Below are positions 1 through 12,822 of a stretch of DNA of 64,000 bases, one piece after another. The stretch is from Onchocerca lupi (Eukaryota > Nematoda > Chromadorea > Rhabditida > Onchocercidae). The translations under genes were made by a program, and so were the position numbers. The DNA lies in NCBI GenBank assembly GCA_028564675.1, contig JAOVVO010000165.1, positions 62,001 through 126,000 of the forward strand. The letters run 5' to 3'. How positions within the stretch are numbered: position 1 is the stretch's first letter; every line of letters begins with the position of its first letter. The notes under the pieces were generated by a model that made no database searches, was not told the origin of the DNA, and worked only from the letters and a program-made list of their open reading frames with translations.

Positions 1-151
1 AATTTAATGAAGTCAACAAACATTAAAATTTATCGGAATTTCATAAACTGAAAAAATTATGGAAAAAAGGGAAAATAGGAAAATGAAAAAATTTGAAATC
101 TAAAGCAGTGAATAAGAAAACTGATGTCAATTGTATATGAATACAAATTAT

Positions 152-277
152 TCACAATTCTCGATCAAGAATGAACAAAAAATCGCTAAAAGAACCAGGA
201 CCACTTCCCATCGTTAAATCATTGGCTACTCGTACAGGAGCACTCTTATCTGTCTCTACTGATTTATAGGGAAGATG
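152..277 (-). CDS. Possible terminal exon of a gene reading leftward
   Basis: On the minus strand, 42 codons run open from an AG at 278-279 to a TGA at 152-154. The peptide has an ordinary, non-repetitive composition (it ends GSFSDFLFILDREL) unlike the hydrophobic noise translated from AT-rich spacers nearby. I found no convincing upstream exon. The plus strand of the same bases is also open for 33 codons (ATG at 171), so the strand is not certain. No family recognised. Confidence 0.25.
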   Translation of the reverse strand, partial: HLPYKSVETDKSAPVRVANDLTMGSGPGSFSDFLFILDREL

Positions 278-757
278 CTTTCAGCCTGTATAACTCATGA
301 CAATTATAGCTATTTCATCTTTGCCCTTTTCTTTTCTATTTTATCAGTTCTTATCATCAACTAAAGTTCCACCTATCTCTATTGTCTCCTCATTTTATAC
401 TGCTATTAATCTGTCTCCAGCAGAACTATCTTTTTACTATGCAACAAAATATGATGTCAAACTTATTCCGGCTATTTATTACAGTATCATTTCCTACTGC
501 TTTCATTCTCTAGTTTGCACTATTTTTCTGATAGTAAAAGGGGGTAGTAAGCATAAATTTAGGTTAAATTTTTAAACTGTTAGTTTTTAAAACTGAGGAC
601 TTTATTCTGTTAAGATTTTTGGATTTAGAGTTTTGAGTTTTAATTATTATATTTCGTTATAATCTTCAGTTTCATTATATTCGTTGTACTCTTGTTTTAT
701 TTTTTTATTATAAGTTTTTTCTTTTTGCTGTTTTGTTTTTTTGTTTGAGTTTTTTGG
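278..757. other. AT-rich spacer, no supported gene
   Basis: Very T-rich sequence. The 92-codon plus-strand frame here is hydrophobic and Ser/Phe/Ile-rich, as expected from T-rich noncoding DNA. No motif, splice pair or RNA gene is seen. Confidence 0.5.
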
Positions 758-1050
758 ATGGAAATGACTGAGTGCATTAATAGGATAGACATTTCTCATG
801 CCGTAAGCTTATTGGCAGATACTGCCTGTTGTGATTGCATCTCTTCAGCTATTACTGAGAGAGAGAAGAGCGGATTCCTCCCAAACCACCGGAAACAGTC
901 AAGTATGTACGTCTCGTTTTGTGTTTCATCATTGCTATGCAAAATTCTATTTCAGTGTGCAATACTTACGACAAAACGTTGAAGCATTGTTTAAGAATAG
1001 AAATGACGGGAACGGAAGTAATGGAAGAAAAGAAACTTAGCAAAAAGTAA
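758..1050 (+). CDS. Unrecognised small two-exon gene, 79 aa
   Basis: Exons 758-902 and 956-1050 flank a 53-bp intron with textbook ends (GTATGT, TTTCAG). The split codon rejoins as ATG and the frame then stays open to TAA, giving 79 residues. The product is polar and Cys-rich: a CCDC cluster near residue 25 and a later pair in CNTYDKTLKHC, with a lysine-rich end (EEKKLSKK). There is no signal peptide or membrane segment. It ends about 300 bp before the lysyl-tRNA synthetase start on the same strand, close enough for a nematode-type operon, though nothing proves that. I do not recognise the family. Confidence 0.5.
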
Positions 1051-1356
1051 GTAACTCTTCATTAGAATTATCGTAATTAGCAAAATGACACAGTTATAGT
1101 ACCATTTGAAAGTACTACTAAGACAATAACAGGTGATATTTGTCCTTCTGTTTGAAAAATGATTGCAAACACCATTCGGCTTGTTCAACTAGAATGGCAT
1201 ACTGTATCGCGAGCATTGTTACGATACGCAAATGGATCAAACGTCATACAGATACGATGCACAAGGTATATAAATGTTGAATGTGTCTCAGGTTGGTTTC
1301 AGCTAAAATAGAAAGAGATTAGCTCCCTGAATGCCCGCAGTTAGTTGAAACTCAAG

Positions 1357-4300
1357 ATGGAACCTTCATCACGACAGTATTATTATTAAAGTATAAATTT
1401 GCTACATTATTGTTTTGTAATCATAATTTTCATTTTCAGCGAACAAAAACGGCAGCTAAAAGCGCAGCAAAAGCTAAAGGAGAAAGCAGAAAAAGAGTTA
1501 CAACGAGCTACTGCAACTGCTGCGGCAATGGAAAAAAGCAAACAAAGTGGAAAGATAGCCGATCCATCGGATCCACAGGTTAATCAATGTGAATCATTCC
1601 TCAAATTATCTGTTGCATATGTTGGACTTCGAGTAATATTGATAATTTCCAGCTTTGTTCTTTGTGCTCTTGTAATCCTCGTCTGACATCTATATCTCTT
1701 TCGGTCAACTCTTCAGATTTATCATAATCAACCTAGAAAGATAATACCAAAAAACTGTCGTTAATACAAATGGTTAATACAAAATTTATATTGATATATT
1801 AATACAAATAACTAAATTGTCGTTAATACAAAAAATCGTTGATATGCATCCAATTCATCTTATTTCCTGTTTTAAAAATTTCCAGCATCTTTGAATTTGG
1901 TAATTTGTACTTTAGGAATATTTCAAACTGCGAAAAGATATGATTGACGAATGTCGAAGCAAAGGCATCAATCCATATCCTCACAAATTTCACGTTTCGA
2001 TATCTTTGACCGATTTTATCGCGAAATATAACAATTTAGGAAAAGATGTTGTATTGCAAGACACAATCCAGAGTGTGGCAGGTAGGCGTTCTGTGTTGAT
2101 TCGTTTGTTGTATTGCCTGATTTGTTTTCTTAAAATTTTCATTTCCAGGGCGAATATTTTCAAAACGTGAATCGGGAGGGAAATTAATTTTTTACGATCT
2201 TCATGGAGAAGGGACACATCTACAGGTGCTCGCAAATGCAAGGTTCATTTTACAAATCCAGAAACTGTTCAAATTGTTACGAGATCTATGGAACTTTAAA
2301 AATTGATATTGGTGATGAATATTCCTGCTTTTTTATGATACAAATTGATTTGCACTCAAAACTTACAGGTTTCATAGTGGTAATGAACCATTCGACAGCC
2401 TTCATGACCGAATTAAGCGCGGGGATATTATCGGTGTGAATGGATATCCAGCAAGGTCTAAATCTGGTGAACTTAGCATCATACCGTATGAGGTAATTAC
2501 TGGAGGTTCTTCGACCTCTGCATAATTTATCATTTGCGTAAAGTTAATTTGGTTTCATCCAACATTGGATCAGTGTTTTCTTGGAAATAAGTACTTTACG
2601 AAGTGTATGCACGGACATAGATCATTTCAGATCATTCAACTGACACCATGTTTGCATATGTTGCCACACACCCACTTCGGTTTGAAAAATCAAGAAACTA
2701 GGTATATTATAGTTTTTATGGCGTTTTTTTTTTTTTTTTTTTTATTTGAAACTAGCCTTGAATTATTTATTCCATGAATCTAGAAATATTGTAAATGCAG
2801 GTTGCTGTAAATATGGATATAAGGAATGTAGGATTGATTTATGAATTCATTTTTTCATTAATTTATCAAGTCTTAGGGCTTAGAAATCAATATTCTTTTT
2901 CTAAAAAAATTAATTTGACATCGTTTTTCTTGAAACTAATATATTCGATTTTTTTTTTTTTTTTTTCTTGGAATCAGTAAATCTGTTGTAGATATCGGAT
3001 GCGTTATCTCGACTTGATTATGAATCCTGATGTCAAGAATAGATTCGTGACTCGGTCAAGGATGATCAGTTTTTTAAGGCGTTATCTTGATAACATAGGT
3101 TTCTTAGAGGTAAGTGATCAAATGCGGAAAGAATCAAAACGCTTTAGTTTTACAGACCTCTGTTTTACAAACTTTCTTTCTTGAAACGCAACCACTCACT
3201 TTTTCACAATGGTTTAGTTTGCAGACATTTGATGTTTTGAAATTGATGGATAATTATTGTGATAATATAATTTCATGTTTTTAGGTTGAAACACCCGTAA
3301 TGAATCTTATAGCTGGTGGTGCTACAGCTAAACCGTTCATCACACATCACAATGACCTCGATATGGATCTTTATCTTCGAGTTGCTCCTGAACTATATCT
3401 AAAGGTATTTCGTAGTTGAAAATTTATAACAAAAGTTTTCACACTAAAAATTCCGTTGGTTCTTTTTAATGCAAATTTTTGTACATTTTAATTCTTTACA
3501 CACAAAATCTTTTGAAATTTATTTATTCAAATTTCAGATGTTGGTGGTCGGTGGCATCGATCGGGTTTATGAAATAGGACGAGTGTTCCGTAATGAAGGA
3601 ATCGATCAGACCCATAATCCAGAATTTACAACATGCGAATTTTATATGGCTTATGCAGACTATGAAGACTTAATGAAAATTACTGAGGATTTACTTTCAA
3701 GTAAAGAGTTTCCTTCATAATTTTTATGCTTTAATAATCGTCATAACTTTGATAATATAATCTACTTCATTCTTACTACTTGCTCTTCTGTTCTCGAATG
3801 GACAAAAATCAATGTAATACAGACATTATTATAAGCGCCATAAAGGAGATAAAGGATATTCATTTTAACTTAGTTAAACAATTTTTGTAAGTATACATTG
3901 TTTTTTAATCTAATAGATATTAAAGAAATACTTGAGTGCATACTTATTAAAAAAACTTTCATCTATATTGACTTTAATATACTTTATGTTAATAAGATCA
4001 GTTGTGTTTTATAGAAATGGTTCATTCTATACATGGAACTTACAAAATTCAGTATCATCCGAATGGTATAGGTGAAGATCCTATATATGAAGTATGCTCA
4101 TATTTTCTTTCTTTGATATTTTCTTCCATTTTATAACTAATTAATGGATTATTAAGTTTTTGATGAATTCGTATGCTGCTGCTTATCATGAGTATATTCA
4201 AAGTTGTCAAGTCCTGTATTAAGTTGCATTCTAATATGGGAACTGGGAAATGTTAAATAAATTCATTTTCTAAGGTTGATTTCACACCACCTTTTCGAAG

Positions 4301-7017
4301 AGTAAACATCTACGATGGATTACAAGAAAAACTTGGTGTTCAATTCCCTTCAGCTGACAGTCTCGACACTGATGGTTTGTTTATTTCATAATTTTGCGAT
4401 TTTATCTTCTGTTATTATGCCTTAATATTTTTCATTATTTTTCTGAAGTTCTAACATAAATGTTTCTGAAATTATATTTTCTATATCGGTTCAGATTTTC
4501 TTCATTTTCAGAAGCCAATAAATTTTTCGATAAATTAGCAATTGAAAATAATGTTGAGTGTCCAGCACCGCGAACAACAGCAAGACTACTTGATAAGGTC
4601 TTTACTTTCTTCTTTCATCATAAAATTGCTTGTCTTGTTTACCTATATATATAGAAAATAGGCATCATTTCTTGAGGATTGTGTAATTGAAAAAAAAAAA
4701 GACTAATATATAATTCAAATAAAAAAATCCACCATAGATGTGGGGGAAAGATAACTTTTTGTTTGTGTAGTTACGTAGGATTTTTGAGTTGTTGGATTGA
4801 AGAACCCTTTGGTGCTGTGACTTGACCATTTCAATAATAGTTTTTATTAAGTTACACGATATTTGGAAACAATACCGCAACTACAAACAATAATTAATGA
4901 GAAAAAAAATGAAGCAATATGAGTGTAATATAAATAATACCGATAGTGGTTCTTTGACGAATAGTTGATTGTGCTCCGTTGAGTTGCTTGATATTGGCCA
5001 GGAACGCTTGCCACTGCTATAAGAGAGTCTGCCGTAATAAAGAGATAGAATAGCAATGAAAATAAAATAGGGGTTTTACTGAGGTTGCTGCCGCCGTTGC
5101 TGGTGGTTGTTTCTTACTGATGATAGGAGATTCTTGAGACTGCTGCCACCGCTGCTGGTGAATTTTTCTTGCACTGATACTGCTCTCCAGAGGTGTCGCT
5201 TTTGTATGGTCATCCAATAGGGGCGGAAGTTACACATTAACCATACAAAAGGGATTGAATTGGATAAGACTAAAGAATAGGAGATAGTTAATGCTTAAAA
5301 TATTTTAAGTAAAAAAAAGGGAGTTGGTCCCTACATTAATACAGTTGACTTGATTGCGGCCATTGGCAATTCTTTAGACAAAGGGCATGACACTAATCCT
5401 TACAAATTTACAGACGTTAGCATATTTTACAACTCTTAAACAAAGCACATGAACATTATTAGATGATTAGATGAGGAGAACAAAGAGCTTTGTGCGCAAT
5501 AAAATTACAAATTTCTTGTTATAAACAATATTTAAATTCTGTCAGCACTTCGGTTTACCCACAATAGAATTACAAGATCATTAACATCGACTCTTTCAAT
5601 ATGAATATCTAAATGATGGCTGGGCGGTTAATTTAATTCCTTATATTATGCTCGCTTCATATTTTTTTCTCGGTTAATAATTGATATATGGCTTGTTAGT
5701 TTGCTTCAAATCTCAGAAATAAGTGTTTCCTTATTTTATTATATTGTATTATTATATTGCCCTGATGAGATTGCAAGTCGATATTGTAGGTTATTGACAT
5801 AAAAGCATTTCCATTTTCCTTTGTTATGTTGATTAAGAAATTATTTCAGTTGGTTGGTGAATTTTTGGAGCCGACATTCATTTCGCCAACTTTTCTCACT
5901 GGACATCCTCAACTAATGTCACCTTTAGCGAAATGGCACCGTTCTGTACCTGGCCTAACGGAAAGATTCGAATTATTCGTAGTTACCAAAGAAATTGTTA
6001 ATGCCTATACGGAGCTGAATGATCCGTTGACGCAACGACTTCGTTTCGAAGAGCAAGCAAAGGTGCCAGTTTTTGATTATCTCTCTTTTGAGTATTCCTT
6101 TTTGAAATTCTGCTTTTTATGAATTACAGTTTTCTCTAATTTTCGTATGGCCATTTTTAATTTTACCTTTGATATTTTCGTTTTATTATTAAGTCTATGT
6201 CTGGATTGGCATGGAAGTATTGTTCTTATCACTATTTTAAAGTTGAATATTTTCAAGTATTCAAATAGTATTTTGGATGTTGAATGAAAATTAAAATGTA
6301 TCGGATTAAATTAAATGCAGGTCATGATGAATTATTGCTCGTCAGTCTTCTCTAAATATGCTGTACTATTTGCAGCAAAAGCAAGCAGGTGATGACGAAG
6401 CACAAATTATCGATGAGAATTTCTGTACAGCGTTGGAATATGGCTTACCACCAACTGCTGGTTGGGGCATCGGTATTGATCGTTTAACAATGATTTTAAC
6501 AGATACCAACAATATCAAAGTATGCTAGTTTATTTTTAATCTTTATTTTTAAATTAATAAATCCTCGAATAAAGAAAAATCAAATCTTTAAAAAATGAAA
6601 CTAGATGCATGCGCTGAATACTCGTGTGGTCTGGATTGCAGTTTAGAGTATTGGATAAAAAAGGACTAGAGTTTTGTTATTTTATATTTCTACTAAGATG
6701 ATAAATTGAACTTAAACATTATAAATTTAAGTTAAGGATAAAAAAACTGATTAATCCTCATTCTTCATAAGAATGTGTGGAATTTCTCGGAAACAATTCT
6801 GATATAAGTTTCAATTTTTTTATTTTTTTATTTTTTTATCAGAAAAACGGAAGAAAAATGAAAGCCATATATCAAGGATTGAAGTCTTATTTTTGAACAA
6901 AGTCTGGAATTCGAAGTTTTATGAAAATATACTTGTTTCCAGGAAGTGCTATTTTTTCCAGCAATGCGACCTGAAGAAAAAGTGACAAGTCCTTTGCATG
7001 AAAGTACTAATGTCTAA
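1357..7017 (+). CDS. kars-1: Lysyl-tRNA synthetase (class II, cytosolic)
   Basis: Charges tRNA-Lys with lysine. Fifteen exons: 1357-1376, 1440-1578, 1916-2081, 2149-2242, 2369-2492, 2631-2701, 2992-3109, 3285-3404, 3538-3700, 4015-4091, 4275-4374, 4512-4597, 5850-6062, 6376-6519, 6943-7017. All phases close, giving 569 aa, the usual length for animal KARS. Residues 1-50 are a basic, Lys/Ala-rich helix like the tRNA-binding extension of animal enzymes. The anticodon-binding OB fold spans about 85-200 (GRIFSKRESGGK at about 108). Class II motif 2 (RVFRNEGIDQTHNPEF) is near 299-314 and motif 3 (GWGIGIDRLTM) near 526-536. The first exon codes only seven residues, so the exact start is the least certain part. 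Intron 12 (4598-5849) is 1.25 kb and carries a dispersed repeat. The protein ends SPLHESTNV. Confidence 0.95.
1755..1850. repeat. Short degenerate repeats of TTAATACAAA in KARS intron 2
   Basis: The unit TTAATACAAA recurs four times within about 90 bases, twice preceded by GTCG. It is a local low-complexity repeat with no sign of function. Confidence 0.5.
5050..5175. repeat. Two-copy imperfect tandem repeat rich in GCTGCTGCC triplets
   Basis: Two units of about 50 bases each carry a GCTGCCRCCGYTGCTGGTG core followed by a T-rich stretch and a CTGAT. They are noticeably more GC-rich than the surrounding intron. They lie just before the dispersed repeat that starts near 5221 and may be part of the same element. 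Confidence 0.5.
5221..5570. repeat. Dispersed repeat, copy A (in KARS intron 12)
   Basis: Shares ordered blocks with 23351-23660: a GGCGGAAGTTACACATTAA-like start, AAGAATAGGAGATA, GTCCCT, GAGAACAAAGAGCTTTGTG, ACAAATTTCTTG and CGGTTTACC. The blocks are in the same order and similar spacing, so the two are diverged copies of one element about 350 bp long. I see no coding frame or terminal repeats; a non-autonomous element is the simplest reading. Confidence 0.55.
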
Positions 7018-9821
7018 TATAACAGATCTGTGAATTCATATATTTTATAATATATCCTAAGTATTTAAAGGATCATTGACGTTTACTTCAGCTATGAAAC
7101 AACTGAAAAATTGATATACATTATGTTGGGATACTACAGATTTCATCTATCTTATCTGCATAGACGTCCATACGTGTGTAAACTATCAGATGGTAATAGT
7201 AGAGTTTTAAAAATATATCAAATTCCGTACTTTGAATACAAAGTTCTAACTATAACCATGAGATTAAGAGAAGTTGAAGACGCAGTTGTTTCTTGAAATT
7301 ATGATTTTAATTCAGTTTGTATTGCCTGTATCAAAATATAGTTCACGCTTTTGATACGTTAATTTCCTGCTATTCATTGTTAAATTTTGATTTTTAATAA
7401 GATAATGCATCTCGATTTCTTATTCAGTTTCTTCTTTTCATAAAATTTCTAATTCTATTTCTTTTTTGTTGTCTTTGATGCTGGGTATTCATTGGTATTC
7501 ACATTGCTTAACATTTGGTAGGTTGTAATATTATTTAATATGCTTAAATGCATAAATAATGAAGAGTTGATTTTTGTCTTCTAAAGCAAAATAATTAAAA
7601 AACGAATCCGGATATCCTTATATTTTGCTCTGGAAATGCATCTCGTATCATTTCACTCTGGAAGTAAACTATTGATTGGATTATTTAAAGTCATTATACA
7701 TGTGGTAAGACAAAATTGCAGTAAGATAACATCGGACCTCGAGTGTTTTTCTCCCTTTCTAATTATTTGTCGTGCCACATGTATGCATTATTGAAAATAT
7801 ATCTTTGCCACTATCAATATAGATCCGATATACATGTTGTTTCTCTCTTCAAAGAAAATTATATGGCGACTTTTTATTAATGTGTGGGAACAGCTCTTAA
7901 GAGGTCTCTCGTGTGCTTTGAGGAAGATAGTATCTCTTATGGGATGAGCAACAGTCCTTGAACTGATTCTCAATTTTTACACAAAAAAAATTGTTATTAC
8001 AGGACAGACTCACGTATTTATTGCAGTGATGTTTGTTGCAGAATGGATCATTCATATCAAAAATTCAAAAGCTTCTCATAAACTCGTTGTAATTTGAGAA
8101 ATCAATAGAAGTTCTATATGTCGATATTTTATAATATAACGAAATAAACTATTTTGTATAAGAGAAATTTTTAGTATTTCTCGCGCAAGTGAATCATTTA
8201 TCCGTATCTCGGCCAAAAGCCTTTGTTCCCTTTCGATCTGCTAATAGAACTCATGTCATTGTTTGAAATATTGAAATCCATGCTAATTTTCTGGAATGTT
8301 TGCAAGGACTAAAGCTTGTTGCTTTTTATTGTCCATTGCTTATCCTTTGTCCTGACAATCAAACTCTTTGACATATTGTAAGCTACTCCCCGTTATAAAG
8401 ACAAGGACTATCGACACAAAAAGATTCTGGCAGTTATTCGTTTCCTTTCAAATTACTTAACCAGTCATTCAACTTACACGAAAGTCAATACTCTGCAATT
8501 CAACTCATCTGTATCCAATCTATCTGTGCTATAATCAAGCGATCAACTGCGATCATGATACTATCTGACTTTATTCTATTTTATGACAGAAATGAAAAAA
8601 TAAACCCTTCTTTAAATACTAAAATTTTTCTCAGCAAAATTGGTCTGTGCTACAATACAAAAAACTTTCCCGACACTATATGAAAAATCCCACCTAAGCA
8701 TTTTCGCCATTAGATAACGAAAAGTTCCTGCGGTAACACCTTAGAATGACACTGCGAACTTTTCATTTTAAGAAGGCATATTTCTATTAATATTTAAAAA
8801 TGTAAGTGCTCGTTGTTCATTTCCACACAATGTTTCAATTTCTTTATCGATTGATTTGAAGTTTTCATAACAATGTTGTATTCGAATAAGCGTATTAAAG
8901 AATTATCGCAGATTTAAGATTTTAAACAAACAAACATTTGCACTTTTATTTATGACCACGCTTCGCGTGGCCGGACCCAGATATTATATAATATCGAATG
9001 TTCACATGCATTTATTTGGAAGAATTACCTGAATAAAATTCTCAGAAAAAATAACTCAATGAAGATATTATGACATAAACAATAATGATAAGTAATTTCA
9101 CATACCTTTTTTCTAGTCAGTCTCTGTCATTCACAATAAATATGTTGACATTAATGAAATGAATGTAAGTGAATTCACAATAAGTTGAAATGCATATTTT
9201 TGAAACTTCAACAATGTCAAAATTAAAAGAAAAAAGCATTAAAACCTGAAACTGCAAAAACGCCAAACATTATTACAAACCATAATAAAAAAAAGAAGTT
9301 AAAATGTTTGCAATCTATAAAATAACTATTACACTGCATTTTGGGCGAATTAATCATCAAATTTGAACTTCAAACAACGCGGATGGAATCACATTTCAAT
9401 CTTCAGTACAATAGGATTGGAAAACTTTGGCGATTTCTAGATCTCTTCAAATTACAGAAATGAAACAAAAATTATCGAAAGATTAACAAAGCAATTGTAA
9501 TAATACACATCGAGGATTTCACTCGAAAAAAATTGAATAAATCTTATAATAAAGCATTTTACAATTGCACAGTTACTAACCTAAACGCATCTGGATTTGG
9601 AATTTTCAAATTTCTTTTCATTGCAAAATTTTTTACCTTCATAATGTTTTTCTAAATTATGAAAGAAAAGAATAATAGAATTCAATGATATTTCACAAAG
9701 GAAAATTTCAACTTTGACAACTAAATTTTTCGCGAAATTCTTAGATGTCTAGAATTTTCCAACATCAGCATAAAACTAATCAGTACAAAAGATTTTCTTC
9801 CTTTCTAATATCGAAGTATAA
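7018..9821. other. Intergenic region between KARS and PCID2 (convergent 3' ends)
   Basis: About 2.8 kb with no convincing exon on either strand. The 61-codon frames near 7111 (+) and 7788 (-) lack splice context or recognisable sequence. The one notable item is the stem-loop at 8956-8970. Confidence 0.5.
8956..8970 (+). repeat. Perfect 6-bp GC-rich hairpin with TTC loop, Helitron-end-like
   Basis: CCACGC-TTC-GCGTGG stands out in an AT-rich context and is followed by CCGGACCCAGAT. A sister hairpin with the same GCTTCGC centre occurs at 58560-58576. Helitron 3' ends typically carry a short GC hairpin about ten bases before a CTRR terminus. Here the terminus would have to be degenerate (CCAG then AT), so the assignment is inferred. 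Confidence 0.4.
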
Positions 9822-12800
9822 TCAGCATATCGTCGACAAGGCAGGAAACGGATTTTGCTTGCTAATAACCAGTTTTTTATGTATATGACTGAGGTAACCT
9901 TTGATTTTTTTCTAAAAATAATAAGCAGAAAAATAATCGATTTAGCGGATGATTAGAAAAAATTTGATTTTTTTAAAGAAGATCTTTAATAATTAATTAC
10001 AATCTATTCATTTAAATTAACAATTTTTTTCCATTTTCTTCTCCTTCTCTTCAAAAAAGCTCAAGACATCACTATGTGAGAACAGAATCCTCAAGAGATT
10101 GAGATTACAACAAAATTAATACAAGTTCAACCTCACCTCTACGATCAAATTTGCAAGTATGCATTCTAGCTCATCTTCATCCATGTCCTCAATGCCAAGC
10201 CATCGGATGGCACACATAAATGCTTCATACGAAATTTGATTTGATCCATATATTTGAGTACTGCATAAAAAATCGTATTAAATGATGAGATTCATTAGCC
10301 AATTATTACAATACCTAATCGTAAACTTGAAAATTTTAATATTGATAACCATCAGTAAAATGAACACTAGTAATGAATCAAAATGGTAATAGTAATTTAA
10401 AATTAAAATAATAAAAGATTGAACTAACACTTTTTTGAACAAATTACGAAAAGCAATAATTTTTAATTTTTCCAGCATAAGAAATATTCCACATTCTACA
10501 AAAAATCGCTCATTTTCCATTAATGTTTCATCGAGTTTTTTTAAATTTCCATCCCTTAAATTAGAACATAACTCGCAAGGTAATGAAGAAAAACTGGATT
10601 GATAAAATTTCAGTATATTTTCAAAAAAGGAAGAAAGTGCATTCAAAGACATCATCTACTGTTAATTCATAAGACTCACTTTACACTCTCGACAACGGTG
10701 GCGAATTGTTGCAGTTGATATCGTTTCAATAAGTCGACACTTGGCATATGTCCGAGAAACATTTTCACCGGTACCAAATAAATCAATATAAGCCGTTTAT
10801 TCCTAGCACAATAAGATGGACAATTTCGAAAAGCATATGATAATGATTCTTCTGCTGGAATGCGTTATTGTTAAAGCAAAAACTAGAAAGACGAAACTGA
10901 AATTTCACAAAATCCATATTTGAGTTCACAATTAGTATAGAGCAAAGATTCAGCAGCACCAATCATCTTAAGTTTTATCAGCTGGATTATAAAATTATCT
11001 CCAAAATTTGAATCATAAAATACATGCGTGTTTCTGAAAATCTACTTTGCTCTTATTATCGAAGCAAAAAAACGTACATAGTGATAAATCTGAATCAAAC
11101 ATTGCTTTGCGTCCCAAATAATATTTATATGTAACTTTGTCGGCCATTGAAAATTTCTGATATAGTGGACCACTATTGTCTATTGCTCTAATGAGTGGTT
11201 TGAGCAGATTCAGTTTGTTTATCTAAAAAAAAAAAAAAAAGAAAAAAATGTTAAATTAAGAAAAACGCTGCAATATAATCATCAGATGAATTAAAAAAAA
11301 AACAGTTGACAACTTAAAAATCCATTGAAATCGATGCGTACCCATATTTGATGTACAATCACATATTACCGAAAAACGCAAAATAGTCGAATAGTTTCAA
11401 TTAACTAAGAAAGTACAAATCAAACAAGTTTCAAAAAAAAAATTTTAGTTTTTCAAAAAATGATCGGAACATACCCTGAAATAAACTCGAAATAACTGAT
11501 TGGTGAGATTAAGCATTGCCATCTTCTTTGATGCAAGAATTTCTGCTCGGCTGGAATTAACTCCTTCATAGAAAATTTCAAAAATAATTCCATTAGAAAA
11601 AGATTCTGGAGAGAGTTTTTAATTCCGCAACATTTAAAAACTAATATTAATGAATTCATTTGACTAAATGATTTGCTTTCCTAATTTCTAATTCTATTAA
11701 CTTACAGATAATTTTTCAGTTATATTCAGAGCGCTTACTTTTCGAAACTCATATTCTGATCAACAATAAACATAACATAGTAATGATATGGTAATGAGGA
11801 GACTAAAAAAAAAAATTAGAATAAGAAATAAAAATCAGATGGTGAGACTCACACATCAGCGACACATGTTCGATAACATTCCATAATATAAGTAGCAGAT
11901 TGTTCATAACAGCTACTTTTCTCTGGATCTCGTAACCGAGATGGTTTATTGTCGGCCTAAAATAGTTGAGATTTCAACATCGGTAATTTAATAGGATGAT
12001 ATAAGTCATTCAATCGATATAAAATGTGAATTTAAAATTTACCGAGCGGGCCAAAAGTCGCAAATCTGTGCAGAGAGTATACAATATGGGTAAGAACCAG
12101 TTTTGATCTTTCTCTTTTTGCAAAATCTCCTTATTGAACAATTGCACAGCCTAAAAAAAATTATGTGGTTTTCATTTTCTATTTTCCTTGCTCTCTTTAA
12201 CAACTTATACTGGCCAGACCATATACATAAAATCAAGCAATTTTTTGCAAATATTCGAAGTTGCACAAATTTGTTTTTTATGTATTTATGTCTTCTTTTT
12301 TTTAATAAAAATTATTAGTAACTCATTAAAATGAAAAAAGTTGAAGAAAGAATTCAAATTAACCTGAACATGTGTGTTGAAGGCATTTTCGAAGTGTTCC
12401 TTACTCAAATGATAGATGACAGCTAGATGTAAGCAAGCTATCTCATCGAAAATATTATTCAGATACAATCGACGTTCATCTTCTGCTTTCTCTAACTGAA
12501 AACAGTTCTTATAGCATGCTGATCTTTCATACTGTCAGCTTACTTTCTGCGAATTCATCTAGTGAATACCTTCATTTTAATCTTTATAAAGGGAACAATC
12601 CACAATATAAAATTAAACTTTGAGTTCAAACCAATGGTTGTTATCAGTAGAAACATCTAAATATAGCATTCGAAAATTTACCTGTAGAAATTTCATTTGT
12701 ACATGAGCGTCTCCTATCGAAAGTAATTTCGCAGCTTCTTCGGAAAGCTCCCAACTTTCACTTGACAACAAATCATTCAGTTTTCTGAAATAGTCATTCA

Positions 12801-12822
12801 AACTTCGCAACGGTGAGCTCAT
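9822..12822 (-). CDS. PCID2: PCID2/Thp1 homologue, PCI-domain subunit of TREX-2
   Basis: TREX-2 links transcription to mRNA export at the nuclear pore; PCID2 pairs with GANP/Sac3 and DSS1. Ten exons, in coding order: 12682-12822, 12364-12495, 12043-12150, 11853-11956, 11475-11550, 11078-11222, 10680-10854, 10429-10554, 10137-10260, 9822-9911. All phases close, giving 406 aa against about 399 in human. Diagnostic stretches are NWFLPILYTLCTDLR, INKLNLLKPLIRAID, YKYYLGRKAMFDSD, LIYLVPVKMFLGHMPS and ECGIFLMLEKLKI. The C-terminal PCI winged helix ends KKLVISKQNPFPALSTIC. The start is the first ATG of the open exon (MSSPLRSL). It shares an upstream region with the CSB gene, read the other way. Confidence 0.93.

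Noticed and set aside
297..575. 92-codon plus-strand frame
   Set aside because: T-rich noncoding composition, no splice context, no recognisable sequence; the antisense and neighbouring frames look equally random.
5017..5217. 66-codon minus-strand frame rich in Ala/Thr/Gln in a KARS intron
   Set aside because: Explained by the triplet-rich tandem repeat; no family or exon context.
10278..10428. Hydrophobic tail of the 125-codon minus frame beyond the PCID2 exon
   Set aside because: Reads past the GTTAGT donor into an intron; the exon ends at 10429.
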